From NCBI GenBank assembly GCA_025642075.2, contig JAODUO010001071.1, positions 1 through 64,000 of the forward strand: a DNA stretch of 64,000 bases, read 5' to 3'. The position numbers and the translations under genes were made by a program. The notes under the pieces are model-generated. The model saw only the letters and a list, made by a program, of their open reading frames with translations, had not been told where the DNA came from and made no database searches. Of this stretch, positions 36,001 to 49,300 are shown piece after piece. How positions within the stretch are numbered: the stretch's first letter is position 1; each line of letters opens with the position of its first letter. The DNA comes from Ridgeia piscesae. Taxonomy: Eukaryota; Annelida; Polychaeta; Sabellida; Siboglinidae.

Positions 36001-39000
36001 TACTGTATCTATAATAAACAGCCACAAGTTCAGATTTTTATCCTTCTGAAATATGTATAATATTTATGTTGATTTTGTATTTTGTTTATATTGGAATATT
36101 TGATGTTACACTTTGTTGAAAGCTTTATGAAAATACAAGTGGTTATTATCTATTGGATATCTCGCATGTAGCCACTTAGTGACATCTTCCAAAAACTACA
36201 TAATTATTTTGTTAAGCATCACCTTGCTTTTAGCTATAGGAAAACATGTTGGTTAACAGTTTATGCTTTTTACAAATTGTTGAAAGTACTTTTAAGAAAG
36301 GAATGCTCACATATTTATAGGAGACAACTATTGAATCACAGTTCTTGCAAACTAGCTACAATCTCCTAGGATTATAAAGAACATTGGACAACATGTATGA
36401 TGTATGGAACGGTTTCACTAAGTCACCACCGGTCCCTTGGACTTGTACTTGTAGTGAGGTTGTAGTCACTCTGCTGCCAGATTTTCTTATTAGTATACAA
36501 CAAAATAATGTAGTTTTGTAGCATATACATGCCAGTGACAAATGAAAATCACCTGACGAAAAAACGAATGAAGCCCTGGATGGTTGTTACATTTCTATGG
36601 TAGTATGATTCACCACTGGCCTGATTGCCAATCCTAATTGAAAGCAGGTGTTGGCAATCTTTTTGTTAAGTGGAAAGAGAGCTGCTTGATAGATTTCTAG
36701 TAAGGATTGTATTAATAAAAAATATTTTTACCAATTTGAACTATCTAGAGTAATAGTAGTTATGGCGCTTTGGTGAATATATGCCAACTTTCTATGAAGG
36801 AGTCCAGGGTGCAATCTTTCAACAAAACCAGACCCTTGAAGTAGGAAAATCTTTGGTAGATAATATATGATCTGATGTTCAGTGTATCTGTTAATACATA
36901 AAACAGTGCAGATGAGAATGGAGGTTTCAGAGTTGTTCCTCTTAAGCGTTGTTCATTGTTCTCGCTGTGGTTACAACGTGAGCTAGCAGAGCTAAAAGAA
37001 CAAGAAGAGATACTGCATGTTCATCAACGATCAACCTTGTCGTCATTTTCAACCTTGTCGTCATTTTCAACCTTGTCGTCATGTTCATCAACCTTGTCGT
37101 CATGTTCATCAACCTTGTCGTCATGTTCATCAACCTTGTCGTCATGTTCATCAACCTTGTCGTCATGTTCATCAACCTTGTCATCATGTTCATCAAACTT
37201 GTTGTCATGTTCATCAACCTTGTTGTCATGTTCATCAACCTTGTTGTCATGTTCATCAAACTTGTTGTCATGTTCATCAAACTTGTCGTCATGTTGTAGG
37301 TCATTGAAGCGAGAGAAGTTTTTCTATTGATGAAAAATGAGTACCGCATTTCTAGGAATACAAGAGCTTCGTGGTACTTCAGTCATATTAACACCGTCAT
37401 CGACTACACGCCGAAAGCAGACATTGTGAGTGACAATTGATATAAAGTTTGTCAGCCAAGTCCAGCGTTCGCTGGGGTAATGATAATTACAGAGGCTTAC
37501 AAATATTGTTGTTATGTGACAGCATAGCAACGTTGGTATTATGTAGCAAAATTGTGAAACAGAGTTTTAGGAATTTTGTGAGTCCACGTGTCATAAGTTT
37601 TAATATTCCACCTCATTAGTTGAAATATCCACAGTAATTTTGTGTTTATTGCTAACAATTACTTTGAAGAAAACTTTAAAAAGTAACAATTTGAAAAACT
37701 ACCAGGTGCATCATAATTTGGTAAAGTACATAGAATGTTATTGTAGGATTTGTTATGTTAAGTTTTGCTTTTATTGATAGGTACAGTTGTAACAGTAAAT
37801 CAAGTTATTATTATTATTTTATTTATTATATTAAACTCTGAAGAATGGGGAACAGACAGGACAGGCTTAAGGCTTAATACAGGTTTGGGTCAAAACACCT
37901 GTAGTCTTCAGTTACAGTTTACACTGACAACTATCTCATCGAACACCGTTTTTGGCAGAGTGACTTTCAGAATGAGTTGGGAATTCTGTCGATCACGGCG
38001 CAAGACGAGCAGGGAATGGAGTACGTGCCGTGTGGTCAGCAACTATTTCAGTTGACACCGCATGTCCTCGTCACCTTCATTGCCCTGCGTTACAGACTCG
38101 TCTTCATTCTAGACGTCAGTCCCTCAGTCGCCACTGTGGTACGTAGTCCCTCAGTAGCCACTGTGGTACATAGTCCCTCTTTGAAGGTAGATAGTCCTTC
38201 TTTGTTGTAGCTATGGTTAAATATAACTCAACACAAACATATTTCCTTAGATTAAATCCTTGTTGTTTAATTGAAATTTGGTGTAAGCTTATTTAAATCC
38301 ACATGCTTTATATGTATGTAGGATTCCTGCTCTCATCAGGCTACCTATGCTAACCCATTAGGGCTCAGAACGGCCGACACTGGCTGAACTTCAGCAGAAC
38401 AATAGCCACCGGTAATAGGAAGATGATGTTTTCAAAATCAGCATGCCATTTGTTCAGTGTCCACTGTTCACAAGATTGGTCGGAAGTGGTTTGTTGTAGA
38501 TTTCTTCTTGTTGTGGACGAATGTGACTATTGTGTTGTTTTTTCTCAGAACCTCGCCACGTCAGAAATATTGTATGATGAGGCATTCAGAAGTCTGGAGA
38601 CGGCGATGAAGAGTCTGGTTCAACCAGTAAGTAGCAATGCACAAACACTGCCACAGCAGCACTGTGTTTTAATATTTATAAAATCTTATATTTAATATAC
38701 ATGCATATAAAGAATTTAACAGTCACCTGATTATTCAGTTCAGTTTCATCCTGACGTAGACGTGAGGCTCCACTATTGTTTGAAGAGCTAGTAATGTTGT
38801 AGCGGTCTGGCTGGATAACTGGGGAGGTACCAAATATAACTGATCATAATACAACAGACTGACTAAAAAACACTCCCTGTACGGTCTTTATTCTTTATTC
38901 TATCTAATGTACAAACTCTAACGACCATGCCAGTCCAGCCCGGGAAACCCTCCAGCTGCACACCATGCCCTGCTCCCAGACAACTCTGTCTGTGTGACTC

Positions 39001-40319
39001 CCTGAGTCCCTGAATCAAACTGGCTCCATGCATGTTATTTAAGCTAGTCAATGGTTATCTCTCATATTCCTGCCAACTACAATGCCCAGCTGTCCCCAAA
39101 ACCATTAATGTCAAACACAGTCAACTTTTCACTTCTACTGGAGACTCTCAGTTAACTTATCTTATCTCCTGCAAAGAGAGTTGTCTGACACTGTCTTGCC
39201 ACTTTAGGCTATAGCACAGTATCTATGTTATAATATTCATTAATGAATATTATTGTTTAATATTATGGTGAATCCCACCATAATAATACTAATAATTAGA
39301 TAACTCTAAAGTTCAGTTCTTTCAGATTTGCAAATATAATTTTTACTCCATTGATGAGAACAAATCTGTGCGACACGAACTCACTTCTGCGTAATGTTCT
39401 TCTGTCATTGGTTATTACCAATGTTTTTGATGATTTTCATTTCAGTTCCGAGCACCGGGCAGTCAGATTTTGCTGTGTCCAGAACTCTACGTGACGGTCA
39501 TTGCTCATACTCCACTGGTCAACTGCAAGGCTAACCAGGTACTGGGTCAGCAGCAACATTTTGAAAGTGTTTAAGTAGTGCAGTGGGTGGCTAATGACGT
39601 GTTCCAAACTTTTCCAATGGGCTTTGTGAATGTGACCTCATGATCCCTATGTGACCCGATTACCAGTGGATTACCAGTGAGGGTGCGTTTTCACTTTTGA
39701 GTTAATCTCTAATATTCTTAACGATGATAATAATTATTAGTCCTCCCGGCTGAAGGTCCAATGGACTTATGACATCACTTTGTGTCCAGTTATTGTCCAC
39801 CGTGCACCATCCACAGTCCACTGTGTATATATAGAACACAAGGTTAGACCAGGTGTAGCCTATAATGATGATGGATCACCAGTTGTAATCTGTAATTACA
39901 ACTGTGATCACACAGTGTAACCTATAGTGACTACTCTGATCACCAGGTGTAGCCTATAGTGATGACTACGATCACCAGGTGTAACATAATGACAACTGTG
40001 ACCAGCAGGTGTAACTCATGATATATGTGATCACCAGATGTCGCCACCCACTGATGTCACATTGTTTCTCCATCAGGTGTTGATGCAAGGCTGTCTGCTG
40101 ACTCAGAAGAATGTCGACCGAATGTTGCGAGTGATTGGTGACGCTCTCACAAAGTTTGAGAACAAAGTAGCACAGGCCTTGAAGGAGGTGATTGAAAGTG
40201 ACACATACCAGGTAGGAACTTAATTATCTTCTTGAGATGGTTGTGCTAAAATATATTATCATATTTACGCACGCACGCACGCACGCACGCACGCACATAA
40301 CCATGTACTTATATACTAA

Positions 40320-40373
<54 letters not shown>

Positions 40374-43300
40374 ATATAATATAGATATAGATATAGATAT
40401 AGATATAGATATAGATATAGATATAGATATAGATATAGATATAGATATATAAAAGTCTGCATAATGAATGATAAGAGATTGCAGTACAATGGTGCTATGA
40501 TTATTTATGTTTATATTTGATATATTTTCCTCTCAAATTTTTTTTTCTCACTAATTTTGGCAGCATTTCGCTTCAGCAGACTGAATTTACGATCGTGTCA
40601 CATGACATACAATATGTGACACAAGCTGGAGCATGGTTGGCGGGAGCTCCTAGCCTGGGTCTCTTCTGTCCAGTGACGGTTTCTAAGACTGTAGCTGTTA
40701 TTGTAATAATTGCCCTGTTATTGTATTGTATTGTATTGCATGCATTGTCATTGTATTGTATTGTATTGTATTGCATTGCATTGTATTGTATTGTATTGAT
40801 TTATTGTATTGTATTTGTCAGGATGAGGAGGAGGAGGACCATCTGACTGGGGGGTTGTTTGAGGACATTGTAGAGAAACCCGACACCCCCAGCCCCATCC
40901 TCTACCTCACCACTCCAGACATGAGCTTCGTGAACCTCTTCCGCTACGGCATCCTCGCCCTACAGCTGCTGCCTGAGAAGAGTGCTGCAGGTAGGTTGGG
41001 TCGGGTCAGATGGGTTGGGTTGGGTCAGGTGATAATACTAAATTATTAAATAGTATGGATGGGTCATCATTAGCTACTAATAGGTAGGCAGGATTGGATT
41101 GGGTCAGGGTTTACAGAAGGCTGTTAGGATTGGGTCAGGTCATTTGGGTTAGTTCACGTCGATAGAGTCAAATTGAATTGATAAAACTGGGTCAGAACAG
41201 TAGGGTCAGGTCAGGTTGGTAATTTCTAGTCAGATTGGTAGGATAGGTTCGGGTCAGATCAGTAGGATGTGACACATTTATGTACAAACACTTTGTAAAG
41301 TATATTCCGACCAATACTATTTTTATCAGTCAAGATTTTGGCTATAAGGAATATTGATATTACCGGTAATTCCTTCTTCATCACCTGTTCTCGTGTATAC
41401 CACATTGTGGGGGATGATTGTACAATTTTAGAACATAAAGTAGTTAGTCATCATTCAATCTTGACACAATGCAGTTTGTTCAGATATATCGGCTGGGACA
41501 GAACCATTCCCTTTTCTTTTTACTTTACAATGCCTAGCATATGTTGATTATATATTTAATGATATAACATTTCTCTGGAAGTACTATTTCAGCTTTGGAT
41601 AATGCCACATAATGACTGTCACAGTGGTTTATTATAGTGTTTATTAGTTCTACGCTTGTTAGATAATTACTTAGACAATATTGGATGTTTGTGAAATATT
41701 TTATTTTATTATTGATTAAATAATCTATTTATTTATCTAATTTATTTTACACTACATTATATCAATGTACAGTCGCGCCTCGTTATAACGCGGTAGTTGG
41801 GGTCCACGAAATGGAACCGCGTTATAAACGAGGCGCATTATAGATTATATTCCGCCAGGGGCACCACCACCCCCAAAACGCCACAACAGCAACCAAAGCC
41901 AATGTACTGGTTGCGCGGTGTATGCATGATTTATAAAACTAACTGACATTGACACCAACGTAAATGTGTATTATGTTAAAATAATATACACTGTAGAATG
42001 TTGAACTGAGTAAATCTTGCGAATGGTGTACAGTTTTGAAATAAATTCAGAGCCAACGCGCCTCGTCTGGCGATGCGAACTGAGGCGGAGCTATAACACA
42101 GTACGGCAGTCGCGGTCTAAAGTAACCTTGAACTCAGCAGCTGAAACGCACAAATGAATTGACATGTTGCCGAAGGGTTTTTTTTTTAGTCAAATTTAAT
42201 TAATTTTCCCTTTTAATTACTAATTGCGCTTACTATTGGCTTGATTTCATCTTTCAATCAATCCCAAAATATAAATTTAGATTGCACATTTACCGTGTCG
42301 ATTTATAATGCAATTCACGGTGCCGCGAAGCCGATGGCAGAGCAGAAGCCAGGGACACAACAAACAACGAACTCGGCAACGCAGTTGTACTTCTGTGTTA
42401 AATTTGTTAATATCATTAAATTGTTTCTAGATACACCTGAAACAAAAGAGGACTTTATAAAAATAAGTGACAGTTAATTACAGCGTTATTGTTAGCTGTA
42501 GCGCCCATTTCCCCCCTGGCGGCAGAAATTCGGGGTCCACGACCGACCGCGTTATAGCCGATTCGCGTTATAGCGAGTCGCGTTATAGCGAGGCGCGACT
42601 GTATGTGTATAATGTTGATGTTTATGTTTATATTAACTTCAATTGTGCATTTTTGTAATGTACAGCACCATAGAATATTATTGTATAAATATGTTTAAAA
42701 AAATATGTTGCCATATAAATCAGTAAACATTTACATTTCTTACCACAAGTAGATGTCACTGAGAGATGCCTGTTTACGTTTCCCTTGTCGTTGCACCGCA
42801 GCATTATATGTTTGCCCAGGCATCATAGTGATCACAGACGGCGTGGTTGGGCTGCCCGAGGCGTCACTGTTCGAGTCCCTCATGGGGCAACTGAGGCACA
42901 GCACCATCTCTTGCTCCTTCATCCAAATCGGGGAAGACTTCCAGCACAACGCTGGCCTCGGTCATGTGCCCTACCTGGATATGCTCAGTTACATGGCGAT
43001 GAGCACGTTTGGCGTGTTGTTTACGCGGTTACCACAGCTGGTAATTATTTCGTGCAAATACACGAAGAAAAATGCCAAAAATCAAATCGATGTATATGTC
43101 AGCAAAATGAAGAAATTATGCAAATATATCAACCGTTAGAAAGTAGCAAGTATGTATGCAAATGCACAAACAATATAAACGTGTACATGTGTAAGTAATC
43201 ACATGGGATAGATGTTGTTCTAAGGACATGAAAGTATTAAATAAATGTCTCTCGTTCTGTCTTTTGGCTATGGAATGGTACCACAAACAGCAATGCCAAG

Positions 43301-46300
43301 ATTGATGGGTAATGTTGTATATGCTGTTATTCTACGATAACTGAGAAATAAAATAGGTGCCATCATTGAGACAACAGAGTTTGAGTACTGGTAGTGTGAT
43401 TAAATTGATATTCTAAAACATATTCTATCATATCCTGAGTAACACTATGAAAGAATATTCATCTACATATCCTGTATGTTTTAACATGTTAACGGATCCA
43501 TTATGTTACTGTTACAATCATGGGTACAGTTTGTATAGTTTTTCTAGTGCTTGGAAACGCTCTTCACTGATCAGTGTGTATATATTCTGACTGCGTCGTC
43601 GTCACCACAGGATACGACATCGACTGAGATGAACATATTCCACCAAGCGATCCTGACGTGGAACTTACAGAAGCCACTGCATCAGATGCAGATGCAGACA
43701 CAGAACAGTCGCATGGCGCCAAACCCAATCATGCACAAGAAGCACGGAGAGCGCAACCTTCAGACTCCCATTTCCAACCTCATCTCTTGTCGTCTGCGGG
43801 AGGGCTACACCATCCAGGACGTTCATCTCACAAAGGGTGTGTGTTTTCCACCGTACAGTTCCATGTATTAATGTGCCTTCTGTGTAAGATACACAGGCAC
43901 ATCTGTGTGTCAGGTGGGAATGTAATCTGTTAAAGTTACACGGGCCTACCGTGCTGTCAAGGGGAAATGTAATCAGTCTGATATTTATCTTTGAAAATCT
44001 GTTGGAGCATCCTCACAAGCCAGGGATTGTTGCACTAATCCTGGCCGATCGTCTCCGTAAAGCTAGCGAATTGGGTTAGTCGAACTACACAATTATAGCA
44101 ACTGACTTCGCCAGTTGCTACTGTGTCAGTCGTGGGAACAGCGCAAACACCCGCCCCAATTTGAAGATGGATACACGACCGGTGGGAATCCCACTGTAAT
44201 AATAATAATAGTATTAGTGACTTCTAAGCACCAATGTCCATGAAGGTCAAGTTCAGTGGCACGCAAAAACAACAAGGGATTAAGCAATCTTGTAATCGTA
44301 AACAATGCACAAGTCGTCAACGGATGGATGAAGGTGCTAGGAAACTAAGGATAGGCAGCATTAAGGAGATACGTTTAGATGTCGGCGGAATGAAACCATA
44401 TTTCGTTCTAGTTTAATACAGGCAGGAACATTGCATGCAACATGAGCAGCGTGTGGCTGAAATCACACAAAATATCCTCATGGGCGATTTCAATGGCTGG
44501 CGTTACACAAGGAGTTTTTGAAAGGGATGTGCCGGGGTAGAGAAGAGCTGGTCCTAATGTAACCACCCACAATGACCACCTGGCACACAAGGATGTTCAG
44601 TTTGATTATTTCATAAATTAGTTGTTTGGCCTGAGAAGTATATAAAGTTGACCACCATCATGTAGTTGCAAATACAGAACACAAGTCACACACTAGCGTG
44701 TCGTTGTTCTTATTCAGATACCTTTACTGTCCTTCGACTTGGGGAAATTCTCTTGTGGTGTTTGCAATTGTATAGCCCGGTAGTTGTAAAAATACAAATA
44801 AAGCAAATACTGTACTAAGAATCACCAATGATTAAAATAACATTGTAAATAAAACAAAATATAAATAAATAAATATGATTAAATGTGATGTCATTGTATT
44901 GCTTCATTCTGCATCCAGATAACTAAACGAGAACCAGGCTTGGATAGTTGATGCCACAAAATGTTTTAGAGAAATAATTTTTATTATAACTGGTTACAAT
45001 GTCCTAAAATAATACACACAGTTGTAGACATTGGAAAAATCACAGAAAATACATGTACCAACAACTGCATAACGTAACTGATAGTATGTTATAAAGGAGA
45101 ATGTTTATTCTAAATGAGCATAGGTTAAACTTCGAAAGTTGACGACCCAGACACAAATTGTATAGTAGGAAGACGCTGTGATCCCTAGGGTGGGTTGATA
45201 TGATTATAGTTACCTGTACTGTTTTGTTTGTAGGCAATACTGTAAAAGATGTCAGATTGTTACAAGTACATGCGTACAGATGTTGACAAAACAGTTGGAT
45301 TTGATTACCTTTCAACCAGTTCCTAAGCATCTACAAGCACATTTACCCTTAGTAAAAAAATTAACTGTACATACTGCAATTTTCTTTGGTTTGTTGAAAA
45401 TCTGTCTTGTAAGAAATTAATTTAAATGCATGCTGCTGTATGAACTGTTTTGATCTACAGCATAACAAATCTTTGTTGTCGCCTTTTGAGGAGATTATTA
45501 TTCTATATTAGTGATATGTTTCTAGTTGTAGAAGTTGCTGATACTTTGTGGTGTGTTTGTGGCAGGTGACAGTCAGGTTGAAGTGAACATGGTGCTACTG
45601 TGGAGGGACCAAATCACGATACACTACCTCGCCGTGTCATCATGGCCACTCTCCCCCGCCAAGTTAGTATGTTTCTTATTTAAAGCATGTTTGACTTTAA
45701 TTTGCAGTAAGAGTAACCCAAAAGGCATGTCATTCTGTTTATGTGTTTAAGAGACATTACGAGATATATTTTGGCCAACTAATACTGCAAGTTTTCTTTA
45801 AAAAATAATTGTTATCACAATTGTATAATTCATTGAATAAGAGTTTTACAAATATTTGATCATTCAGTTGATTGCCTATGAATTGTTGCATGTTTGTCCA
45901 TACTATTCGCAATATGAAAGGAAACTTACTGTTCACAGATATTACAGATATTACATAATGTGATAGTCTGCAGATGTACAAATGTCTTATGAGTAAAAGC
46001 AAGTAATTGATGTGATCAAATGTGGTAATCTGCAGGCGTACAACACACATTGAGGTGAGCGTGCTGGCACACTACGCCTTCCTGCAAGACGTGACATGTC
46101 CGGGGAAGAAGTTGTTCAGCAGTCCGTACCGCACGGCCCTCGTCAAGAAGTACTGGCAGACACTGCAGGGGTACGTAGAACACCAGGCTCCACCCCACCC
46201 AGGGCATTTATAGGGAGGGGCTGCCATATCAGACGTGTTTTATTTTTTATTTCTTTTATTTTAATATATATTTGCACATTAAAAATGGCAGTGGTACACT

Positions 46301-49300
46301 CTGTAGGAGGAGGATTATGTTCCCATCTCTTTATTTATCATTTAATGTTATGGTTTTAAGACAGCAATAAATATATTGTATGTATATTTCACACAAAATT
46401 ATGTTTATTATTTACGTTTTAAGCACACACACCACACATCATACACCACACCACACATACACCACATAGCCACACCACACACACACACCAAACATCATAC
46501 ACCACACCCACACCACACACACCCACACATACCATGCGCGTGCACGCACGCACCCATGCACCCACACACACACACACACACACACCATATGCGCGCATAC
46601 CCACACACACCACGCGCACACACACACGCACATGCAGCCACGCACCCACGCACACACACTACTGTTTGCTGAAAAGGGAACAGTTATGAAATGTTTCACT
46701 TTGCAAAGGGTAAGGGGAGAAACGTACGTAGGGAGAAGTGGAGATGAAGGCAGATGAAAAACATAGGGAGGGAGATGTAAAAGAAATGAGTTAAAAATAT
46801 CTGCCATACGTAATGAGAACTGGCCCACACAACAATGGTCTGTTTGTTTGTAGGACCACTGAGACAGACCAACTGTTGGTCCACCTGCAGTCATTTGCCA
46901 TGAGTCCCATCTACTACCAGGTGCCTGAGAGTGTGAAGAAGGGTGTTCCCCTCTTCTTTCTACTTGCCAACTCCACCACACCACAGCTCAATGTGCAGCT
47001 CAGTTCCAAGTAAGTCTCAAGAAAGATGTTCCCCACTTTCTACTTGTTCCAAGTAACTGTCAAGAAGGATGTTCTCCACTTTCTACTTATTTCAAATAAA
47101 TGTCATTCAGGGCATTCCACACTTTCTACTGGTTCCAAGTAACTGTCAAGAAGGATGTTCTCCACTTTCTACTTATTTCAAATAAATGTCATTCAGGGCA
47201 TTCCCCACTTTCTATTTGTTCCAAGTAACTGTCAAGAAGGATGTTCTCCACTTTCTACTTATTTCAAATAAATGTCAAGCAGGGCATTCCACACTTTCTA
47301 CTGGTTCCAAGTAACTGTCAAGAAGGATGTTCTCCACTTTCTACTTATTTCAAATAAATGTCAAGCAGGGCATTCCACACTTTCTACTGGTTCCAAGTAA
47401 CTGTCAAGAAGGATGTTCTCCACTTTCTACTTATTTCAAATAAATGTCAAGCAGGACATTCCACACTTTCTACTGGTTCCAAGTAACTGTCAAGAAGGAT
47501 GTTCTCCACTTTCTACTTATTTCAAATAAATGTCAAGCAGGACATTCCACACTTTCTACTGGTTCCAAGTAACTGTCAAGAAGGATGTTCTCCACTTTCT
47601 ACTTATTTCAAATAAATGTCATTCAGGGCATTCCACACTTTCTACTGGTTCCAAGTAACTGTCAAGAAGGATGTTCTCCACTTTCTACATATTTCAAATA
47701 AATGTCAAGCAGGACATTCCACACTTTCTAATTATGGGAATATGTTGTTGAAAAAAAAACCCGGCATGTTTAAATTAATGGTCACATTTGTCGGCAATCT
47801 ACATGTAAAGCAGACATGGTCAATTTAGCAAATGTTGCTTTGATCTTGTCCAGTGCCAAGTGTAAACTGCAAGAAGAATGCAATATACAGGAAAGATGAA
47901 TTAATCAACTTGTATTTTTCAGATGCTATAAACTCAAAGCATCTGAAAAAATCAGTCAACATGCTTACTATTAAAAGAATAAAATGTGATTCTTTGCATT
48001 GCACAGACAAATTAAATCAGCAGTAAAAGGACTAAATTATAGTAACTGTTTGTGATTTGTGAGTTGTTCCGCTACTGGACATAAGGATGCCGTTGTTGCA
48101 GGGATGCTGCACTGACTCAGTTTGCCAACTTCTGGAAGCCAGTGCTCATGTTGGACATCAACATATGGTAAGTGTTTTATCTCGTGACTGCCTTTATCAT
48201 GTGCCACAAGTGGTGCCATCTAGTAGACAATCATAAAATTATACTGTAACGCCACCTACCTGCAGCTACTGTTAACCCTGCGACCAGCCAATGAAAATCC
48301 TCTGTTGCATACTGTTACAATAAAAATCATAACTCTGCAAATACTTATCATAAAATATGAATGAGGCATAATTTTACTGCCAACTGAACTCTTTATCATA
48401 ATTTAATTATACTATCTCTATTATGTCAGATAACCATGGTGATATTATTAGCTGAACATCATCCAAAACAATATGAGAAAAAACAAATGCACTATCCTGC
48501 TCCCAAATAATTACTGAACAGACAAATTTCCTACTTCCTTCAAGACAAATGTAGCCATACATTTTAGCTGCCCAATAACATAAAAATGAATCGAATCCGT
48601 TGAGAACTTTTATTTTTATGATTTTGTCAACATTGAGGTAGGCCATTTTAGGCTGGCCGATCGCTGCTACAATTGCCTCTGGTGCAAACCCATGGCGCGA
48701 GCGGTGAAATGTTGCACTGACAAATGGTTGATTTTTCAGACCAAAAAGCATCCAAAGTCATTCTAACTATTTCAACTAGTACAATAGTCGTATTCTTGAA
48801 TATTGTCAGTTGTTTTGTTGAGACATAGATGCGGTAACTTTAGATAATCCGAAGTAAACATTTAAATCAAGAAAGTTCTAGACTGTTGCCTAAAAGGACG
48901 CTGGTGACATGTTTGCAGGCAGAAGTGGATGCACACTCATCGTATTGGCCTCGTGCTCATGCATGACGTTCCCCTGGGCAAGCATCTACACATCCCTAAT
49001 TCAAGTGGTCGCTTCCACTCCGTCATGTGTCGCCAGGCCCAGATGTCACTCAACAACCTGCTCCGCAACTGGAGCACCTTCGAACTGCTCGAGAACCACT
49101 CCTACATCAAACTGCTCTTCCAGTGAGCATCTTAAATTACGACTTGTTGCTGTGAATATTTGCAGCTCACACATAGTAAAATGTATAATGTATGTATAAG
49201 TAGTACCAGAATATTTGTAGTTTGGTGGTTCATCTCCAGAGTCAAAGCGTATTATTGATTATAGAAATTGAGAATCGGGTTCACAGTTGTCAGTTCACTG

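Larger units (their letters stand above)
33025..37299 (+). other. SZT2: SZT2 intron 1
   Basis: 4.3 kb of AT-rich DNA with no other gene seen. It holds a CR1 fragment at 36112-36330 and the 21-bp array that runs into the exon 2 acceptor. The open frames at 34350-34601 and 35156-35443 lack support. Confidence 0.8.

Noticed and set aside
36942..37349. Open frames on both strands coding for MTTRLMN- and SSCSSTL-type repeats
   Set aside because: They come from the 21-bp array, whose length is a multiple of three. Only the end belongs to exon 2, in a different frame from the long open frame.
40517..40846. Open frame over the TATTG array before SZT2 exon 7
   Set aside because: The repeat yields YCIVLYC-type peptides; the exon uses another frame and starts at 40822.
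46376..46984. Two antiparallel open frames over the CA-rich repeat
   Set aside because: Low-complexity artefact. The real coding sequence nearby is SZT2 exon 12 at 46854-47009 on the plus strand.
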